Position numbers and translations under genes: made by a program. A DNA stretch of 64,000 nt, taken from the NCBI RefSeq assembly GCF_014352875.1, contig NZ_CP060695.1, positions 1,705,501 through 1,769,500 of the forward strand, given 5' to 3'. The notes below the pieces were generated by a model, which did no database searches, was not told the DNA's origin, and saw only the letters and a list, made by a program, of their open reading frames with translations. Of this stretch, positions 35,126 through 44,383 are shown in pieces; the stretch's first letter is position 1; every line of letters begins with the position of its first letter. The stretch is from Polaribacter pectinis (GTDB lineage: Bacteria; Bacteroidota; Bacteroidia; Flavobacteriales; Flavobacteriaceae).

Positions 35126-35782
35126 TTACTTTTCAGCTATCACTTGAACTCCTCCATTAACTTTATCACCAAGTTTTACATTTAGTTTAGTACCAATTGG
35201 TAAAAATAAATCTACCCTAGAACCAAATTTTATAAAACCTGCATCTGTTCCTTGCACAACTTTATCTCCTTCTTTAGCATAATTTACAATTCTTTTTGCT
35301 AAAGCTCCAGCAATTTGTCTGTATAAAACTTCGCCTAAAGTTTTGTTTTCTAAAACTACGGTTGTTCTTTCGTTTTCTGTAGATGCCTTCGGATGCCAAG
35401 CAACCAAATATTTCCCTGGATGATATTTGCTATATTTTACAACACCACTCATTGCGTATCTTGTAACGTGAACATTTATTGGTGACATAAAAATTGATAC
35501 TTGTAACCTTTTATCTTTAAAATATTCTGGTTCTTCTACTTCTTCAATTACAACAACTTTTCCATCTACTGGTGCTATGATTGTATCATCTCCTAAAACA
35601 GTTAACCTTTTAGGGTTTCTAAAAAATTGAAGAATAATTATTAAAAAAGCTATAATTATAATTTGAATTGTTATTACCAACCAACTAGTTTCAATAAATT
35701 TTTCTACCAATAAAATTCCTGCAATTGATAATACAAAAGCAATAATAATAATTCTATACCCTTCTTTGTGAAAACGAATCAT
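35126..35782 (-). CDS. psd: Phosphatidylserine decarboxylase (short form)
   Basis: 218 residues. Two N-terminal membrane helices (about 12-50), the conserved FRNPKR, DGKVVVIEE, SPINVHVTR and HPKASTENERTT (in parts), and the FIKFGSRVDLFLP segment near residue 186 with the Gly-Ser autocleavage site that makes the pyruvoyl cofactor. It converts phosphatidylserine to phosphatidylethanolamine at the inner membrane. cdsA ends 3 bases before it. Confidence 0.93.
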   Translation of the reverse strand: MIRFHKEGYRIIIIAFVLSIAGILLVEKFIETSWLVITIQIIIIAFLIIILQFFRNPKRLTVLGDDTIIAPVDGKVVVIEEVEEPEYFKDKRLQVSIFMSPINVHVTRYAMSGVVKYSKYHPGKYLVAWHPKASTENERTTVVLENKTLGEVLYRQIAGALAKRIVNYAKEGDKVVQGTDAGFIKFGSRVDLFLPIGTKLNVKLGDKVNGGVQVIAEK

Positions 35783-35785
35783 ACT

Positions 35786-36580
35786 TTAAATAATAAAATT
35801 TATATACAAATATACAAACGGAGCAGCAAACAACAAACTATCTAGTCTGTCTAAAATCCCTCCATGACCGGGCATAATTGTCCCGCTATCTTTTATATTA
35901 GCTTGTCTTTTAAATTTAGATTCTACCAAATCACCAATGGTACCTATTACAGAAACAATTACCGCAATAACAATCCAATTTATAAGTGTAAAATCTGTGT
36001 TGTATTTACTAATTAACAATGCTGCTAATAATGCAAAAACAATACCTCCAATAAATCCTTCAATTGTTTTTTTAGGCGATACTGTTACAAATAATTTTCT
36101 CCTTCCTATATTTTTACCAACTAGAAAAGCAAAACTATCGTTTACCCAAATTAAAACTAAAATACAAATCATTAAATACGGGTTGTACTCTCCTTTATAC
36201 AAAGGTAAAAGCACTAAAAAACTCATAGAAAAAATAAGATATCTAATTGTTAACCCTAATTTTGATCTATCATTAGAAAATAAAATCTCTTTTTTGGAAA
36301 ATAATTGATAAATTAAGTAAAGAGAAGATAAAATAGTAATTATTAAAACACCTGTTATAGCATAACTATCTGGTCTTTTCATCATTAAAAACAATGCTAA
36401 TGCAAAGAAAACATATGTTACTAGACTCTTAAAACTTATCATTTTAGAGAATTCCCAAATACAAAGAAGCCCAAATAAAGAGGTTAAAACAACGTACGAT
36501 TCTTTAGAAAAAAGAATTGCAGAAACAAAAATAAGGACATAAATAATCCCAGAAAAACTCCTTCTTAAAAGGTTACCCAT
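35786..36580 (-). CDS. cdsA: Phosphatidate cytidylyltransferase
   Basis: 264 residues with about 7-8 membrane helices. The C-terminal signature SKFKRQANIKDSGTIMPGHG and GILDRLDSL matches the CdsA family motif. It makes CDP-diacylglycerol from phosphatidate and CTP, feeding the psd product line. It ends 3 bases before psd and starts 1 base after the LUD gene. Confidence 0.95.
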   Translation of the reverse strand: MGNLLRRSFSGIIYVLIFVSAILFSKESYVVLTSLFGLLCIWEFSKMISFKSLVTYVFFALALFLMMKRPDSYAITGVLIITILSSLYLIYQLFSKKEILFSNDRSKLGLTIRYLIFSMSFLVLLPLYKGEYNPYLMICILVLIWVNDSFAFLVGKNIGRRKLFVTVSPKKTIEGFIGGIVFALLAALLISKYNTDFTLINWIVIAVIVSVIGTIGDLVESKFKRQANIKDSGTIMPGHGGILDRLDSLLFAAPFVYLYINFII

Positions 36581-36581
36581 A

Positions 36582-37166
36582 TTATAAATCTTCTAATAGG
36601 AGCAAATATAAGTTTTTTGAGTTATTGTTACCGTAGTTTAAAAAATTATCATCATTATTATTGACATTATAATTTTTTACTGAAGAAATATTGGTTGGTA
36701 AATTTTCTTTTCTGTTGATTTTAATTCCGGTTAAACCTTCACCAGTATCTTTAACTAACTGACTTGTAGTCGCGTAAACAATAAAGTTCTCTGAAAGCTC
36801 AAAAAGCTTTGTACTCTTTAATTGGTTAGATGAAAATAAAATATCTCCACTGTCTGCAATTAAATGTTCGCAAGTTGTAAAAACTGGGGCTTCAGATTTA
36901 AAATTCTTTGTTGTTTTTGCCTCTTTTTTGTTTAAAAAAGAAGACAATTTATCATCTAATAACAGAATTTCTTCCCAATTATTTTCTTTAAGAATATTTT
37001 TTAGATTGAATGTTACTTCTTCCTTTTTAAGACAATACAGGAACTTGCCTCCTTTTTCAAGGAACTTATGCACAAACAAGTCGTCTAAAGATAATTCGAC
37101 TTCTTGTTTTTGAATCTCTGTATCTTCCTTTATTGGAATGTTGAATAGTTTTTTAAAAAAATTCAT
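36582..37166 (-). CDS. LUD-domain protein
   Basis: 194 residues, soluble. The segments DSGDILFSSNQLKSTKLFEL and FIVYATTSQLVKDTGEGLTGIK are like the LUD (lactate utilisation LutC-type) fold, in a short version common in flavobacteria between ftsH and cdsA. The catalytic chemistry is unknown; metal- or sugar-phosphate-related roles are only suggested for the wider family. The C-terminus NLYLLLLEDL is typical of this group. Confidence 0.8.
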   Translation of the reverse strand: MNFFKKLFNIPIKEDTEIQKQEVELSLDDLFVHKFLEKGGKFLYCLKKEEVTFNLKNILKENNWEEILLLDDKLSSFLNKKEAKTTKNFKSEAPVFTTCEHLIADSGDILFSSNQLKSTKLFELSENFIVYATTSQLVKDTGEGLTGIKINRKENLPTNISSVKNYNVNNNDDNFLNYGNNNSKNLYLLLLEDL

Positions 37167-37187
37167 TTTTAAATTAAAGATGTTTTA

Positions 37188-39167
37188 TTATTCTTCAGTT
37201 TTATTAATAACTGGGGGAACTTTTACTTCTTCTTCAATTATTCTTTCAATTTTTTCTTCTACTTCTTCAAAAGGTCTTTTTCCAAATATTTTTTGTAAAT
37301 CGTCCTTAAAAATAACTTCTTTTTCTAATAATAGTTCTGCTAAAATAGTAAGTTTTTCTTTATTATTTTCTAATAATTCAATTGCTCTTTCATATTGAGC
37401 TTCTATCATTTTAGAAATTTCTGTATCTATTTTTTTGGCAGTGTCATCACTGTATGGTTTTACAAAAGAATCGTTTCCAGATGAATCGTAATAAGTAATA
37501 TTACCAACCTTATCATTCAAACCATATACTGTAACCATTGCTCTTGCTTGCTTGGTAACCTTTTCTAAATCGCTTAATGCTCCTGTAGAAATTTTATTAA
37601 AGATAATTTTTTCTGCTGCCCTACCTCCCATTGTAGCACACATTTCATCTAACATTTGTTCGGTTTGAACAATCATTCTTTCTGCCGGTAAATACCAAGC
37701 AGCTCCTAAAGATTGTCCTCTAGGTACAATGGTTACTTTAACTAAAGGTGCAGCGTGTTCTAACATCCAACTTACTGTTGCATGACCAGCTTCATGAAAA
37801 GCAATAACTTTCTTTTCTTTTGGTGTAATTACTTTATTCTTCTTTTCTAAACCTCCAACAATTCTATCTACAGCATCTAAAAAGTCTTGGTGATGAATTG
37901 CTTTTTTACCGGTTCTTGCAGCAATTAAAGCAGCTTCATTACACATATTTGCAATATCTGCCCCAGAAAAACCTGGAGTTTGTTGTGCTAAAAACTCTAT
38001 ATTAACATCGTCTGCTAATTTTAAAGGTTTAATATGTACTTCAAAAATTTCTTTTCTTTCATTAATGTTAGGTAAGTCTACATAAATCTGTCTGTCAAAA
38101 CGTCCTGCACGCATTAATGCACTATCTAAAACATCTGCTCTATTGGTTGCTGCCAATACAATTACATTGGTATCTGTACCAAAACCATCCATTTCTGTTA
38201 GTAATTGATTCAGTGTGTTTTCTCTTTCATCATTTCCACCTGTCATACTATTTTTACCACGAGCTCTACCAATGGCATCAATTTCATCAATAAAAATAAT
38301 AGATGGTGATTTTTGTGCAGCTTGTTTAAATAAATCTCTAACACGAGAAGCACCTACACCAACAAACATTTCCACAAAATCTGAACCAGATAATGAGAAA
38401 AAAGGTACTTCTGCTTCACCTGCAACAGCTTTTGCTAATAAAGTTTTACCTGTTCCTGGAGGACCAACTAACAATGCTCCTTTTGGAATTTTACCTCCTA
38501 AAGAAGTATATTTTTCTGGATTTTTAAGAAAATCTACTATTTCTTGAACTTCCTCTTTTGCGCCTTCTAAACCAGCCACATTTTCGAAAGTTGTTTTTAC
38601 TTTTGTGTCTTTATCAAATAATTTAGCTTTCGATTTACCAATATTAAATATTTGACCTCCGCCTCCGGCACCGCTTCCGCCACCAGACATTCTTCGCATA
38701 AAAAATAACCAAATAGCAATTAAAATAATAAATGGTAAAAAACCAATGATAGTATCGAACATACTGGTTCTACTTTCATTTTTTAAATCGAAATTTAAGT
38801 CTTTTTCATTTCTGATTTTCTCTACATCATTTTCGAAATTTTGTAAATCACCAAAGTTGTATTCATATAAAAAAGTACCTTTTCTATAAAAAGTAGAATT
38901 CACTAATTTTTGGTAACGCTCTTTTTTAATTGCTTCTTCTTTAATAAAAATTTGTGCAATATTATTGTTTACCACTACAATTTTAGAGATATCATTATCT
39001 TCTAAAACTTCTGTAAATTCGTTTTTTGATATACTTTTTGTAGCTAGATCTCCGCTGTTAAAAAACTGTACGGCTATTAATACTAAAAATATAGCACCAT
39101 AAATCCAATAAGCATTAAACTTAAATTTAGGCGCATTAGAATCTTTCTCTTTATTTGAATTACTCAT
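37188..39167 (-). CDS. ftsH: ATP-dependent zinc metalloprotease FtsH
   Basis: 659 residues. Two N-terminal membrane helices (about 19-37 and 140-157) flank a periplasmic domain. The AAA domain has Walker A GPPGTGKT (about 230-237), Walker [10 protein letters not shown] and SRH residues [13 protein letters not shown]. The protease domain has HEAGHA (about 457-462). It extracts and degrades membrane and short-lived cytosolic proteins. It lies between rsfS and the LUD gene. In Enterobacteria FtsH controls lipid A synthesis via LpxC; a link to the lipid genes here is suggested by position only. Confidence 0.97.
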   Translation of the reverse strand: MSNSNKEKDSNAPKFKFNAYWIYGAIFLVLIAVQFFNSGDLATKSISKNEFTEVLEDNDISKIVVVNNNIAQIFIKEEAIKKERYQKLVNSTFYRKGTFLYEYNFGDLQNFENDVEKIRNEKDLNFDLKNESRTSMFDTIIGFLPFIILIAIWLFFMRRMSGGGSGAGGGGQIFNIGKSKAKLFDKDTKVKTTFENVAGLEGAKEEVQEIVDFLKNPEKYTSLGGKIPKGALLVGPPGTGKTLLAKAVAGEAEVPFFSLSGSDFVEMFVGVGASRVRDLFKQAAQKSPSIIFIDEIDAIGRARGKNSMTGGNDERENTLNQLLTEMDGFGTDTNVIVLAATNRADVLDSALMRAGRFDRQIYVDLPNINERKEIFEVHIKPLKLADDVNIEFLAQQTPGFSGADIANMCNEAALIAARTGKKAIHHQDFLDAVDRIVGGLEKKNKVITPKEKKVIAFHEAGHATVSWMLEHAAPLVKVTIVPRGQSLGAAWYLPAERMIVQTEQMLDEMCATMGGRAAEKIIFNKISTGALSDLEKVTKQARAMVTVYGLNDKVGNITYYDSSGNDSFVKPYSDDTAKKIDTEISKMIEAQYERAIELLENNKEKLTILAELLLEKEVIFKDDLQKIFGKRPFEEVEEKIERIIEEEVKVPPVINKTEE

Positions 39168-39188
39168 GTGTTTTAAAAATCAAAAAGT

Positions 39189-39557
39189 TTAAACTGGTTT
39201 TATTTCAGTAATTTTTGCATCACCCCAAAGACTTTCTATATCATAAAATTCTCTAACGTGTTTTTGAAATATGTGCACAACTACGTTTACATAATCCATT
39301 AAAACCCATTCAGAATTCCCTTGTCCTTCTATATGCCAAGGTTTGTCTTTAAGTTCTTTGCTTACTAATTTTTGTACTGAACCAGAAATTGCGTTTACTT
39401 GGGTGTTAGAACCACCAGAGCAAATTATAAAATAATCGCATACTGTATTTTCTATTTCTCGTAAGTCTAGTAATTGAATGTTCTCTCCTTTAACATCATC
39501 AATTCCTTTTATTATTGCAGCGATTAACTCGTCTGTGTTGACTGGCTTTTTTGTCAT
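39189..39557 (-). CDS. rsfS: Ribosomal silencing factor RsfS
   Basis: 122 residues with the RsfS/Iojap fold. Signature segments are NIQLLDLREIENTVCDYFIICSG in parts (motif DYFIICSGGSNTQVNAI), WHIEGQGNSEWVLMDYVNVVVHIF and the C-terminal REFYDIESLWGDA. It binds L14 of the large ribosomal subunit and blocks subunit joining when nutrients are low. First gene of a minus-strand run into ftsH and the lipid genes, divergent from birA. Confidence 0.95.
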   Translation of the reverse strand: MTKKPVNTDELIAAIIKGIDDVKGENIQLLDLREIENTVCDYFIICSGGSNTQVNAISGSVQKLVSKELKDKPWHIEGQGNSEWVLMDYVNVVVHIFQKHVREFYDIESLWGDAKITEIKPV

Positions 39558-39579
39558 TAATTTTTTTTCTAATTTATCG

Positions 39580-39587
39580 CAAAGTTA
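39580..39587 (-). promoter_or_regulatory. TAACTTTG box of the rsfS-ftsH-lipid operon
   Basis: TAACTTTG on the minus strand fits TAnnTTTG, 22 bases before the rsfS start. It is the only good box before a run of tightly spaced genes. Confidence 0.5.
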
Positions 39588-39644
39588 TTATTTTTTTGCG
39601 AGTATTTTATGTAATATTGAACTAGTTTACAGTTTATTTAACAC

Positions 39645-40376
39645 TTGAAAATAATCAAACTTAATGCCATCGATTCTACCAATTCTTTTTTAAAAGATTT
39701 GGCAAAGAATTCTACTCTAGAAAACTTTACGGTTGTTGCAACAGATAACCAAACAAATGGACGTGGCCAACAAGAAACAACTTGGCAGTCTAAACCCTTT
39801 AAAAACCTAACTTTCAGTGTATTTATTCGTTTTAAAAACCTTGCTATTCAGCATAAAAAATATTTAAATTTTGCCATTTCTTTGGCTGTTTTTGAAGTAC
39901 TTTCTGATGAAAAACTACCAAAACTTTTTATAAAATGGCCTAACGACATTCTGTCAGCTAACAAAAAAATATGTGGTATTTTAATTGAAAATACTTTTAT
40001 TGGAGATAGAATTAAGAACACAATTGTTGGAATTGGCTTAAATGTGAATCAAATTGATTTCTCAAATGCAATTAAAAGTGTTACTTCTTTAAAAATTGAA
40101 ACGAATAAAGATTACAATTTAGATTTTTTGTTAAAAAAAATAATTTCTAAAATTGAAGAGAAGGTTCAACTTTTAAATTCAGAAAAATTTGATGATTTAG
40201 AACAAGGTTATCTTAAATTTTTATTCAAAAAAAATACCACTACTATGTTTAAAGATAGTAATGGTAATTTATTTATGGGTATTATTTCCGGAATTTCTAA
40301 AGACGGAAAGCTTCAAGTTACGTTAGAAGATGACCTTATTAAAGAATTCGGAATTAAAGAAATTTCTTTTGCTTAA
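39645..40376 (+). CDS. birA: Biotin--[acetyl-CoA-carboxylase] ligase
   Basis: 243 residues beginning with a TTG codon, because no ATG gives the conserved KIIKLNAIDSTNSFLK start. The biotin-binding GRGQQETTWQSKP (about 40-52), the KWPNDIL motif (about 106) and GIGLNVN (about 131) are intact. It is a short, class I type ligase without the N-terminal DNA-binding domain, so it is not a repressor. It attaches biotin to the carboxylase carrier protein. Overlaps the convergent SRPBCC gene by 4 bases. Confidence 0.95.
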   Translation: MKIIKLNAIDSTNSFLKDLAKNSTLENFTVVATDNQTNGRGQQETTWQSKPFKNLTFSVFIRFKNLAIQHKKYLNFAISLAVFEVLSDEKLPKLFIKWPNDILSANKKICGILIENTFIGDRIKNTIVGIGLNVNQIDFSNAIKSVTSLKIETNKDYNLDFLLKKIISKIEEKVQLLNSEKFDDLEQGYLKFLFKKNTTTMFKDSNGNLFMGIISGISKDGKLQVTLEDDLIKEFGIKEISFA

Positions 40377-40762
40377 ACTTTTTCTAAATTGTCTGATAAA
40401 GTTTCTATAAAATTAGTCAATGGTTTTTTTACCATCATTGCCATCATCATGTTAAACTTACCATTAAAGTCTAATTTTACTTCACAAGTTTCTGCATCAA
40501 CCTCATCAATATCCGCAACCAACTCAAAATCTAACTTGCTACTTGCTGCTCCTAAAGTAATATTAGAATATTCTGTAGTGTCTTTTAAAACCAATCTAAT
40601 TTCTGGCATTCCTTTTAATCCAAAGATAAAAGAATCTCCATCTACTTCAAATTTCTGAATAGATTCGGGCATTAACTGTTCAAAATTTTTCAAATCTGTT
40701 AAGAACTCAAACATTTCTTTTTGAGATTTTTTTACAACTACGCTATTACCTTCTATATTCAT
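40373..40762 (-). CDS. SRPBCC-fold (START-like) protein
   Basis: 129 residues. The SRPBCC pattern of alternating strands around a helix-grip cavity is seen in KSQKEMFEFLTDLKNFEQLMPESIQKF (in parts) and the long C-terminal helix MMAMMVKKPLTNFIETLSDNL. The ligand is unknown. It lies 15 bases downstream of pyrE on the same strand, a linkage I recall from related flavobacteria but cannot verify. Its 3' end overlaps birA by 4 bases. Confidence 0.8.
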   Translation of the reverse strand: MNIEGNSVVVKKSQKEMFEFLTDLKNFEQLMPESIQKFEVDGDSFIFGLKGMPEIRLVLKDTTEYSNITLGAASSKLDFELVADIDEVDAETCEVKLDFNGKFNMMMAMMVKKPLTNFIETLSDNLEKV

Positions 40763-40777
40763 ACTTAAAATATTAAA

Positions 40778-41419
40778 TTATTGTTTCCACTCACTTGGGT
40801 TAGACCTCCACTCTTGTAAAGTAACTAATTCTTTTTCAGAAATGTAATTACTATCTAAAGCTTGTTCTAATAAATTGTCATAATTACTTAAAGTTGTTAA
40901 ACTTACGTTTTTTTCTTTAAAGTTATTACTTGCAACTTCAAAACCATAAGAAAAAATAGCCACCATACCTTTTACAACACCACCAGCTTCTTTAATTGCC
41001 TCAACTGCATTTAAACTGCTTTTTCCTGTACTAATTAAATCTTCAATTACAACAACATTTTGTCCGCTTTCTAAATGTCCTTCAATTTGGTTTTTTCTAC
41101 CATGTTTTTTTGGTTCTGGTCTTACATATACAAAAGGCACACCCAATTCTTGTGCAACCAAAATACCAATAGCAATTGCTCCTGTTGCCACACCTGCAAT
41201 AACATCTGGTTTTCCATATTGTTGCTCCGCAATTTTAGCAATTTCTTCTTTTAGAAAGACACGTACTGGTGGATATGAAAGTGTAATTCTATTATCGCAA
41301 TATATAGGCGATTTCCATCCAGAAGCCCAATTAAATGGCTTATTTGGACTCAATTTTATTGCTTTAATTTGCAATAAAAGTTCTGCTGTTTTTTTTGCAG
41401 TATCTTTGTTTAAAATCAT
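40778..41419 (-). CDS. pyrE: Orotate phosphoribosyltransferase
   Basis: 213 residues from the ATG at 41419. A longer reading from a GTG at 41467 would add 16 residues unlike the family. The PRPP loop VVVIEDLISTGKSSLNA (about 122-138) and the upstream KKHGRKNQIEG hood loop are intact. It converts orotate and PRPP to orotidine 5'-phosphate in pyrimidine synthesis. Its start is only 7 bases from the start of the divergent Nudix gene, with a TAnnTTTG box (TACATTTG) almost touching the start codon. Confidence 0.95.
   Translation of the reverse strand: MILNKDTAKKTAELLLQIKAIKLSPNKPFNWASGWKSPIYCDNRITLSYPPVRVFLKEEIAKIAEQQYGKPDVIAGVATGAIAIGILVAQELGVPFVYVRPEPKKHGRKNQIEGHLESGQNVVVIEDLISTGKSSLNAVEAIKEAGGVVKGMVAIFSYGFEVASNNFKEKNVSLTTLSNYDNLLEQALDSNYISEKELVTLQEWRSNPSEWKQ
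41401..41408 (+). promoter_or_regulatory. TATCTTTG promoter box of the Nudix gene
   Basis: TATCTTTG fits TAnnTTTG and lies 18 bases before the Nudix ATG, inside the 5' end of pyrE. Confidence 0.55.
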
Positions 41420-41423
41420 ATCG

Positions 41424-41431
41424 CAAATGTA
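41424..41431 (-). promoter_or_regulatory. TACATTTG box touching the pyrE start
   Basis: TACATTTG on the minus strand fits TAnnTTTG and ends 4 bases before the pyrE ATG, overlapping the Nudix start codon. If used, the pyrE mRNA would be leaderless or nearly so. Confidence 0.45.
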
Positions 41432-42023
41432 TAAAGTTTTTGTAAATGATAAACCAATAATTATCACATCTTCTTCAAAAAAAGAAAATAATTTTCCTGT
41501 GTATCTTTTTAAGAATGTTGTAATGGATGAAGTGGTTCATAAATTAAGAAATAAAAACATTAAAGGAATTAACTTATATTCTTCTGATTTAGAGAAAGAT
41601 TGGGCAATTTTCCTTGACAAAATTGAGGTAGTTCCTGCAGCTGGAGGCCTTGTTTTAAACCCTAAAAATGAAGTGCTTTTTATTTATAGAAATAACGTAT
41701 GGGATTTACCAAAAGGAAGAATTGAAAAAGGAGAAAGCGTAAAAACTGCCGCTATTAGAGAAGTGGAAGAAGAATGTGGTATTTTTAACTTAACAATTAT
41801 TAAAAAATTAATTACAACCTATCATATATATTATCAAAACGGAAACAAATTAAAAGAAACTTATTGGTTTTTAATGAGTTCTAATTATGATAAAGAATTA
41901 ATACCTCAACTTGAAGAAGGAATTACAAAAGTTATTTTTAAAAATGAAGCAGATTCTAAAGTGGCTTTAAAGAATTCCTACGGAAATATAAAACTTGTGT
42001 ACGATACTTACAAAGAAATTTAA
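41427..42023 (+). CDS. Nudix hydrolase
   Basis: 198 residues from the ATG at 41427; an upstream in-frame TTG is also the tail of the promoter box and is rejected. The Nudix box is present as GRIEKGESVKTAAIREVEEECGI in parts (G-x5-E-x7-REVEEECG, about 97-119). The N-terminal 65 residues are a family-specific addition. It probably hydrolyses a nucleoside diphosphate derivative; the substrate is not predictable. Divergent from pyrE with 7 bases between starts. Confidence 0.88.
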   Translation: MYKVFVNDKPIIITSSSKKENNFPVYLFKNVVMDEVVHKLRNKNIKGINLYSSDLEKDWAIFLDKIEVVPAAGGLVLNPKNEVLFIYRNNVWDLPKGRIEKGESVKTAAIREVEEECGIFNLTIIKKLITTYHIYYQNGNKLKETYWFLMSSNYDKELIPQLEEGITKVIFKNEADSKVALKNSYGNIKLVYDTYKEI

Positions 42024-42041
42024 TTTTCTAAAAAAACGGAG

Positions 42042-42049
42042 TATCTTTG
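42042..42049 (+). promoter_or_regulatory. TATCTTTG promoter box of the SulP gene
   Basis: TATCTTTG fits TAnnTTTG, 22 bases before the SulP ATG and just downstream of the Nudix stop. Confidence 0.55.
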
Positions 42050-42071
42050 CCGACTTCTAAAAAGGCACAAA

Positions 42072-43964
42072 ATGACTGAATTTATAAAAAAGATTTTACC
42101 AAACGCAAAAGATGATGTTCTTGCAGGTATAACTGTTTCTTTAGCAATGATACCAGAAGTTGTGGCATTTGCTTTTGTGGCGCAAATTAGTCCAATTGTA
42201 GCCTTATTTGGTGCTTTTGTAGTAGGAATTATTTCTGCACTTTTTGGCGGAAGACCAGGGTTAATTTCTGGAGCAGCTGGTGCTGTTGCTGTAATTTTTG
42301 TAACTATGATACAAGAAGGTCACGCAAAAGGATTACTTTTTGATACTCCTATAGAAAACATGGGCTACTTTTATTTATTAGCCGCCGTTGTTTTAATGGG
42401 AATTATTCAAGTTTTTGCCGGTGTTTTTAAATTAGGAAAATTTGTACGATTAATACCACATCCAGTAATGATGGGATTCGTAAACGGTTTAGCTATTGTT
42501 ATTTTTATGGCACAATTAGGCATGTTTACAGAAAATAAAAAAGATGTTTTCGGTGAAAACATGCGAGATACTGAATCTAAAGAGTTAATATATAATGTTT
42601 CTAATAATGAAGTTAAAGATTTAGCTTCCAACACTGTGTTATTTACTATTGATGGTTCTTCAGTAAAAAATGCAAGCACAAACGAAGAAGTTTTTATACT
42701 ATCAGAAGGTCAGGTTTTTGATAAGCAAACAAAAAAAGTTGTTTTTAATGCTTCTGATGAAGGTTTTTATTCGGTAAAAGATAGCGGAGTTGTAAAAACG
42801 ACAATGGAAGGAGAAACACTTTACACAATGATTGGTTTGGTATTGTTAACCATGCTAATTGTTTGGGGTTTACCAAAATTGACTTCGAAAATTCCTGCAG
42901 CTTTAACAGCTATTTTAATTGTGACTTTAATTTCAATATTTGGTGGAATTAGTTCTATTAACGTTGGAGATTTTATTAGAGATGGTGGTGGTGCAGGTTT
43001 AAACGGAATTGATGAAATTTCGAGCAAACTAAACCTATTAGAATTATGGAGCAACCTTCCTTTTAATTTAGATACTTTAAAATTTATTGCGCCTTATGCT
43101 TTTTTAGCTGCATCTGTTGGTTTGATAGAAACGTTAATGACTATGAATTTGGTAGACGAATTAACAGAATCTAGAGGAAATGGAAACAAAGAATGTGCTG
43201 CACAAGGAGCTGGAAATATTGTAAGTGGTATGTTTGGTGGAACTGGTGGTTGTGGAATGATTGGCCAAACTGTTATTAACATTAATGCTGGTGGTCGTGG
43301 ACGTTTATCTGGTGTTATGATGGCATTAACTTTACTTACTTTTATTTTATTTGCAGATAAATACATAGAACAAGTGCCAATTGCAGCTCTTGTTGGTGTT
43401 ATGTTTATGATGGTTATTGAAACTTTTGCTTGGTCTAGTTTTAGAATTTTAAAGAAAATACCAGTTTCAGATGCGTTTGTTTTAATAATTGTTTCTGCAG
43501 TTACTGTTTTCTTTGATTTAGCAATTGCCGTTTTTGTAGGTGTTATTATTTCTGCTTTGTCTTTTGCTTGGACAAGTGCCAAGAAAATTAGAGCTAGAAA
43601 ACGTTTTAAAGCAGATGGAACTAAAATTTACGAAATTTGGGGCCCACTTTTCTTTGGAAGTATTACTGATTTCAACTCAAAATTTGATATTAAAAACGAC
43701 CCACAAAACGTAGAAATTGACTTTGTTGAAGCACGTGTTTCTGACCATTCTGCTATTGAAGCTATTTTTGCTTTGGTAGAAAAATACAAAGCGGAAGGTA
43801 AAACAATTACCCTAAAACATTTAAGTGAAGACTGTAAGATACTTTTATACAAAGCAAGTCCAATTTTTACAGGAATTATAGAAGAAGGCATAGATGACCC
43901 TCGTTATCATTTAGCGGCAAATCCAGAAGATTTCCCTAAACCTTTGGGAGAATATAAGTTTTAA
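42072..43964 (+). CDS. SulP-family anion transporter with STAS domain and an extra loop domain
   Basis: 630 residues. SulP membrane core with PNAKDDVLAGITVSLAMIPE at the start and FGGTGGCGMIGQTVININ-type signature near residue 393. The C-terminal STAS domain spans about 520-600. Family members carry sulfate, bicarbonate or related anions. Unusually, about 95 polar residues (about 153-249) are inserted between two membrane segments, with two similar beta units (VFDKQTKKVVFNASDEGFYS and SSVKNASTNEEVFILSEG). The anion is not predictable. A TAnnTTTG box precedes the gene. Confidence 0.9.
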   Translation: MTEFIKKILPNAKDDVLAGITVSLAMIPEVVAFAFVAQISPIVALFGAFVVGIISALFGGRPGLISGAAGAVAVIFVTMIQEGHAKGLLFDTPIENMGYFYLLAAVVLMGIIQVFAGVFKLGKFVRLIPHPVMMGFVNGLAIVIFMAQLGMFTENKKDVFGENMRDTESKELIYNVSNNEVKDLASNTVLFTIDGSSVKNASTNEEVFILSEGQVFDKQTKKVVFNASDEGFYSVKDSGVVKTTMEGETLYTMIGLVLLTMLIVWGLPKLTSKIPAALTAILIVTLISIFGGISSINVGDFIRDGGGAGLNGIDEISSKLNLLELWSNLPFNLDTLKFIAPYAFLAASVGLIETLMTMNLVDELTESRGNGNKECAAQGAGNIVSGMFGGTGGCGMIGQTVININAGGRGRLSGVMMALTLLTFILFADKYIEQVPIAALVGVMFMMVIETFAWSSFRILKKIPVSDAFVLIIVSAVTVFFDLAIAVFVGVIISALSFAWTSAKKIRARKRFKADGTKIYEIWGPLFFGSITDFNSKFDIKNDPQNVEIDFVEARVSDHSAIEAIFALVEKYKAEGKTITLKHLSEDCKILLYKASPIFTGIIEEGIDDPRYHLAANPEDFPKPLGEYKF

Positions 43965-44383
43965 AGAATATTAAATATATTATAATACAATTTAATTTGT
44001 TACTTTTTCAATTTTATAACTTCTTTATTCCAATTATCATTTTTTTAGATTTCTTCATAAGGATTGTGTTCCATTATTGTCTCTGAAGTTTAATCTTTCA
44101 TTCGATTTATATTTACTAAATAACTTCAATATTGTATTTTTTTTTCTTTTGGTAACATTTTATTTATTTTTAGCTAAAAGAGTTAAGAAATATCATACCA
44201 TAGAATTTTATTTTCATAAAACTGATTTGTATACAGTTTTCTAACCTTTAAATTGAATAACTGCATGGGGGCTACTTTTAAATTACATAACAAATTTTTC
44301 GGCTTCTTCACCATATTTTTTTTGAGCTTACTTATACCATCTTAAACTTTTTCGATACGAATTTTATCTTTAATGATTTTTAT
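43965..44383. other. 419-base AT-rich gap at the downstream edge of the defence locus
   Basis: No open frame of useful length, no tRNA and no clear terminator hairpin. The minus strand near 44283-44327 reads briefly like coding sequence (AQKKYGEEAEKFVM before a stop), with more stops on both sides. This may be a decayed remnant of a gene, possibly one lost from the island, but it is too short to identify. Confidence 0.4.

Noticed and set aside
41420..41467. N-terminal extension of pyrE from a GTG
   Set aside because: The added 16 residues are unlike any PyrE start and would run into the Nudix coding region.
43094..43582. 162-residue open frame antisense to SulP
   Set aside because: It lies entirely within the SulP coding region in the opposite direction and shows Ile/Thr-rich unlikely protein sequence.
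44283..44327. Coding-like reading AQKKYGEEAEKFVM on the minus strand
   Set aside because: It is only 14 codons between stop codons, so it is too short for a gene call. Recorded only as a possible remnant.
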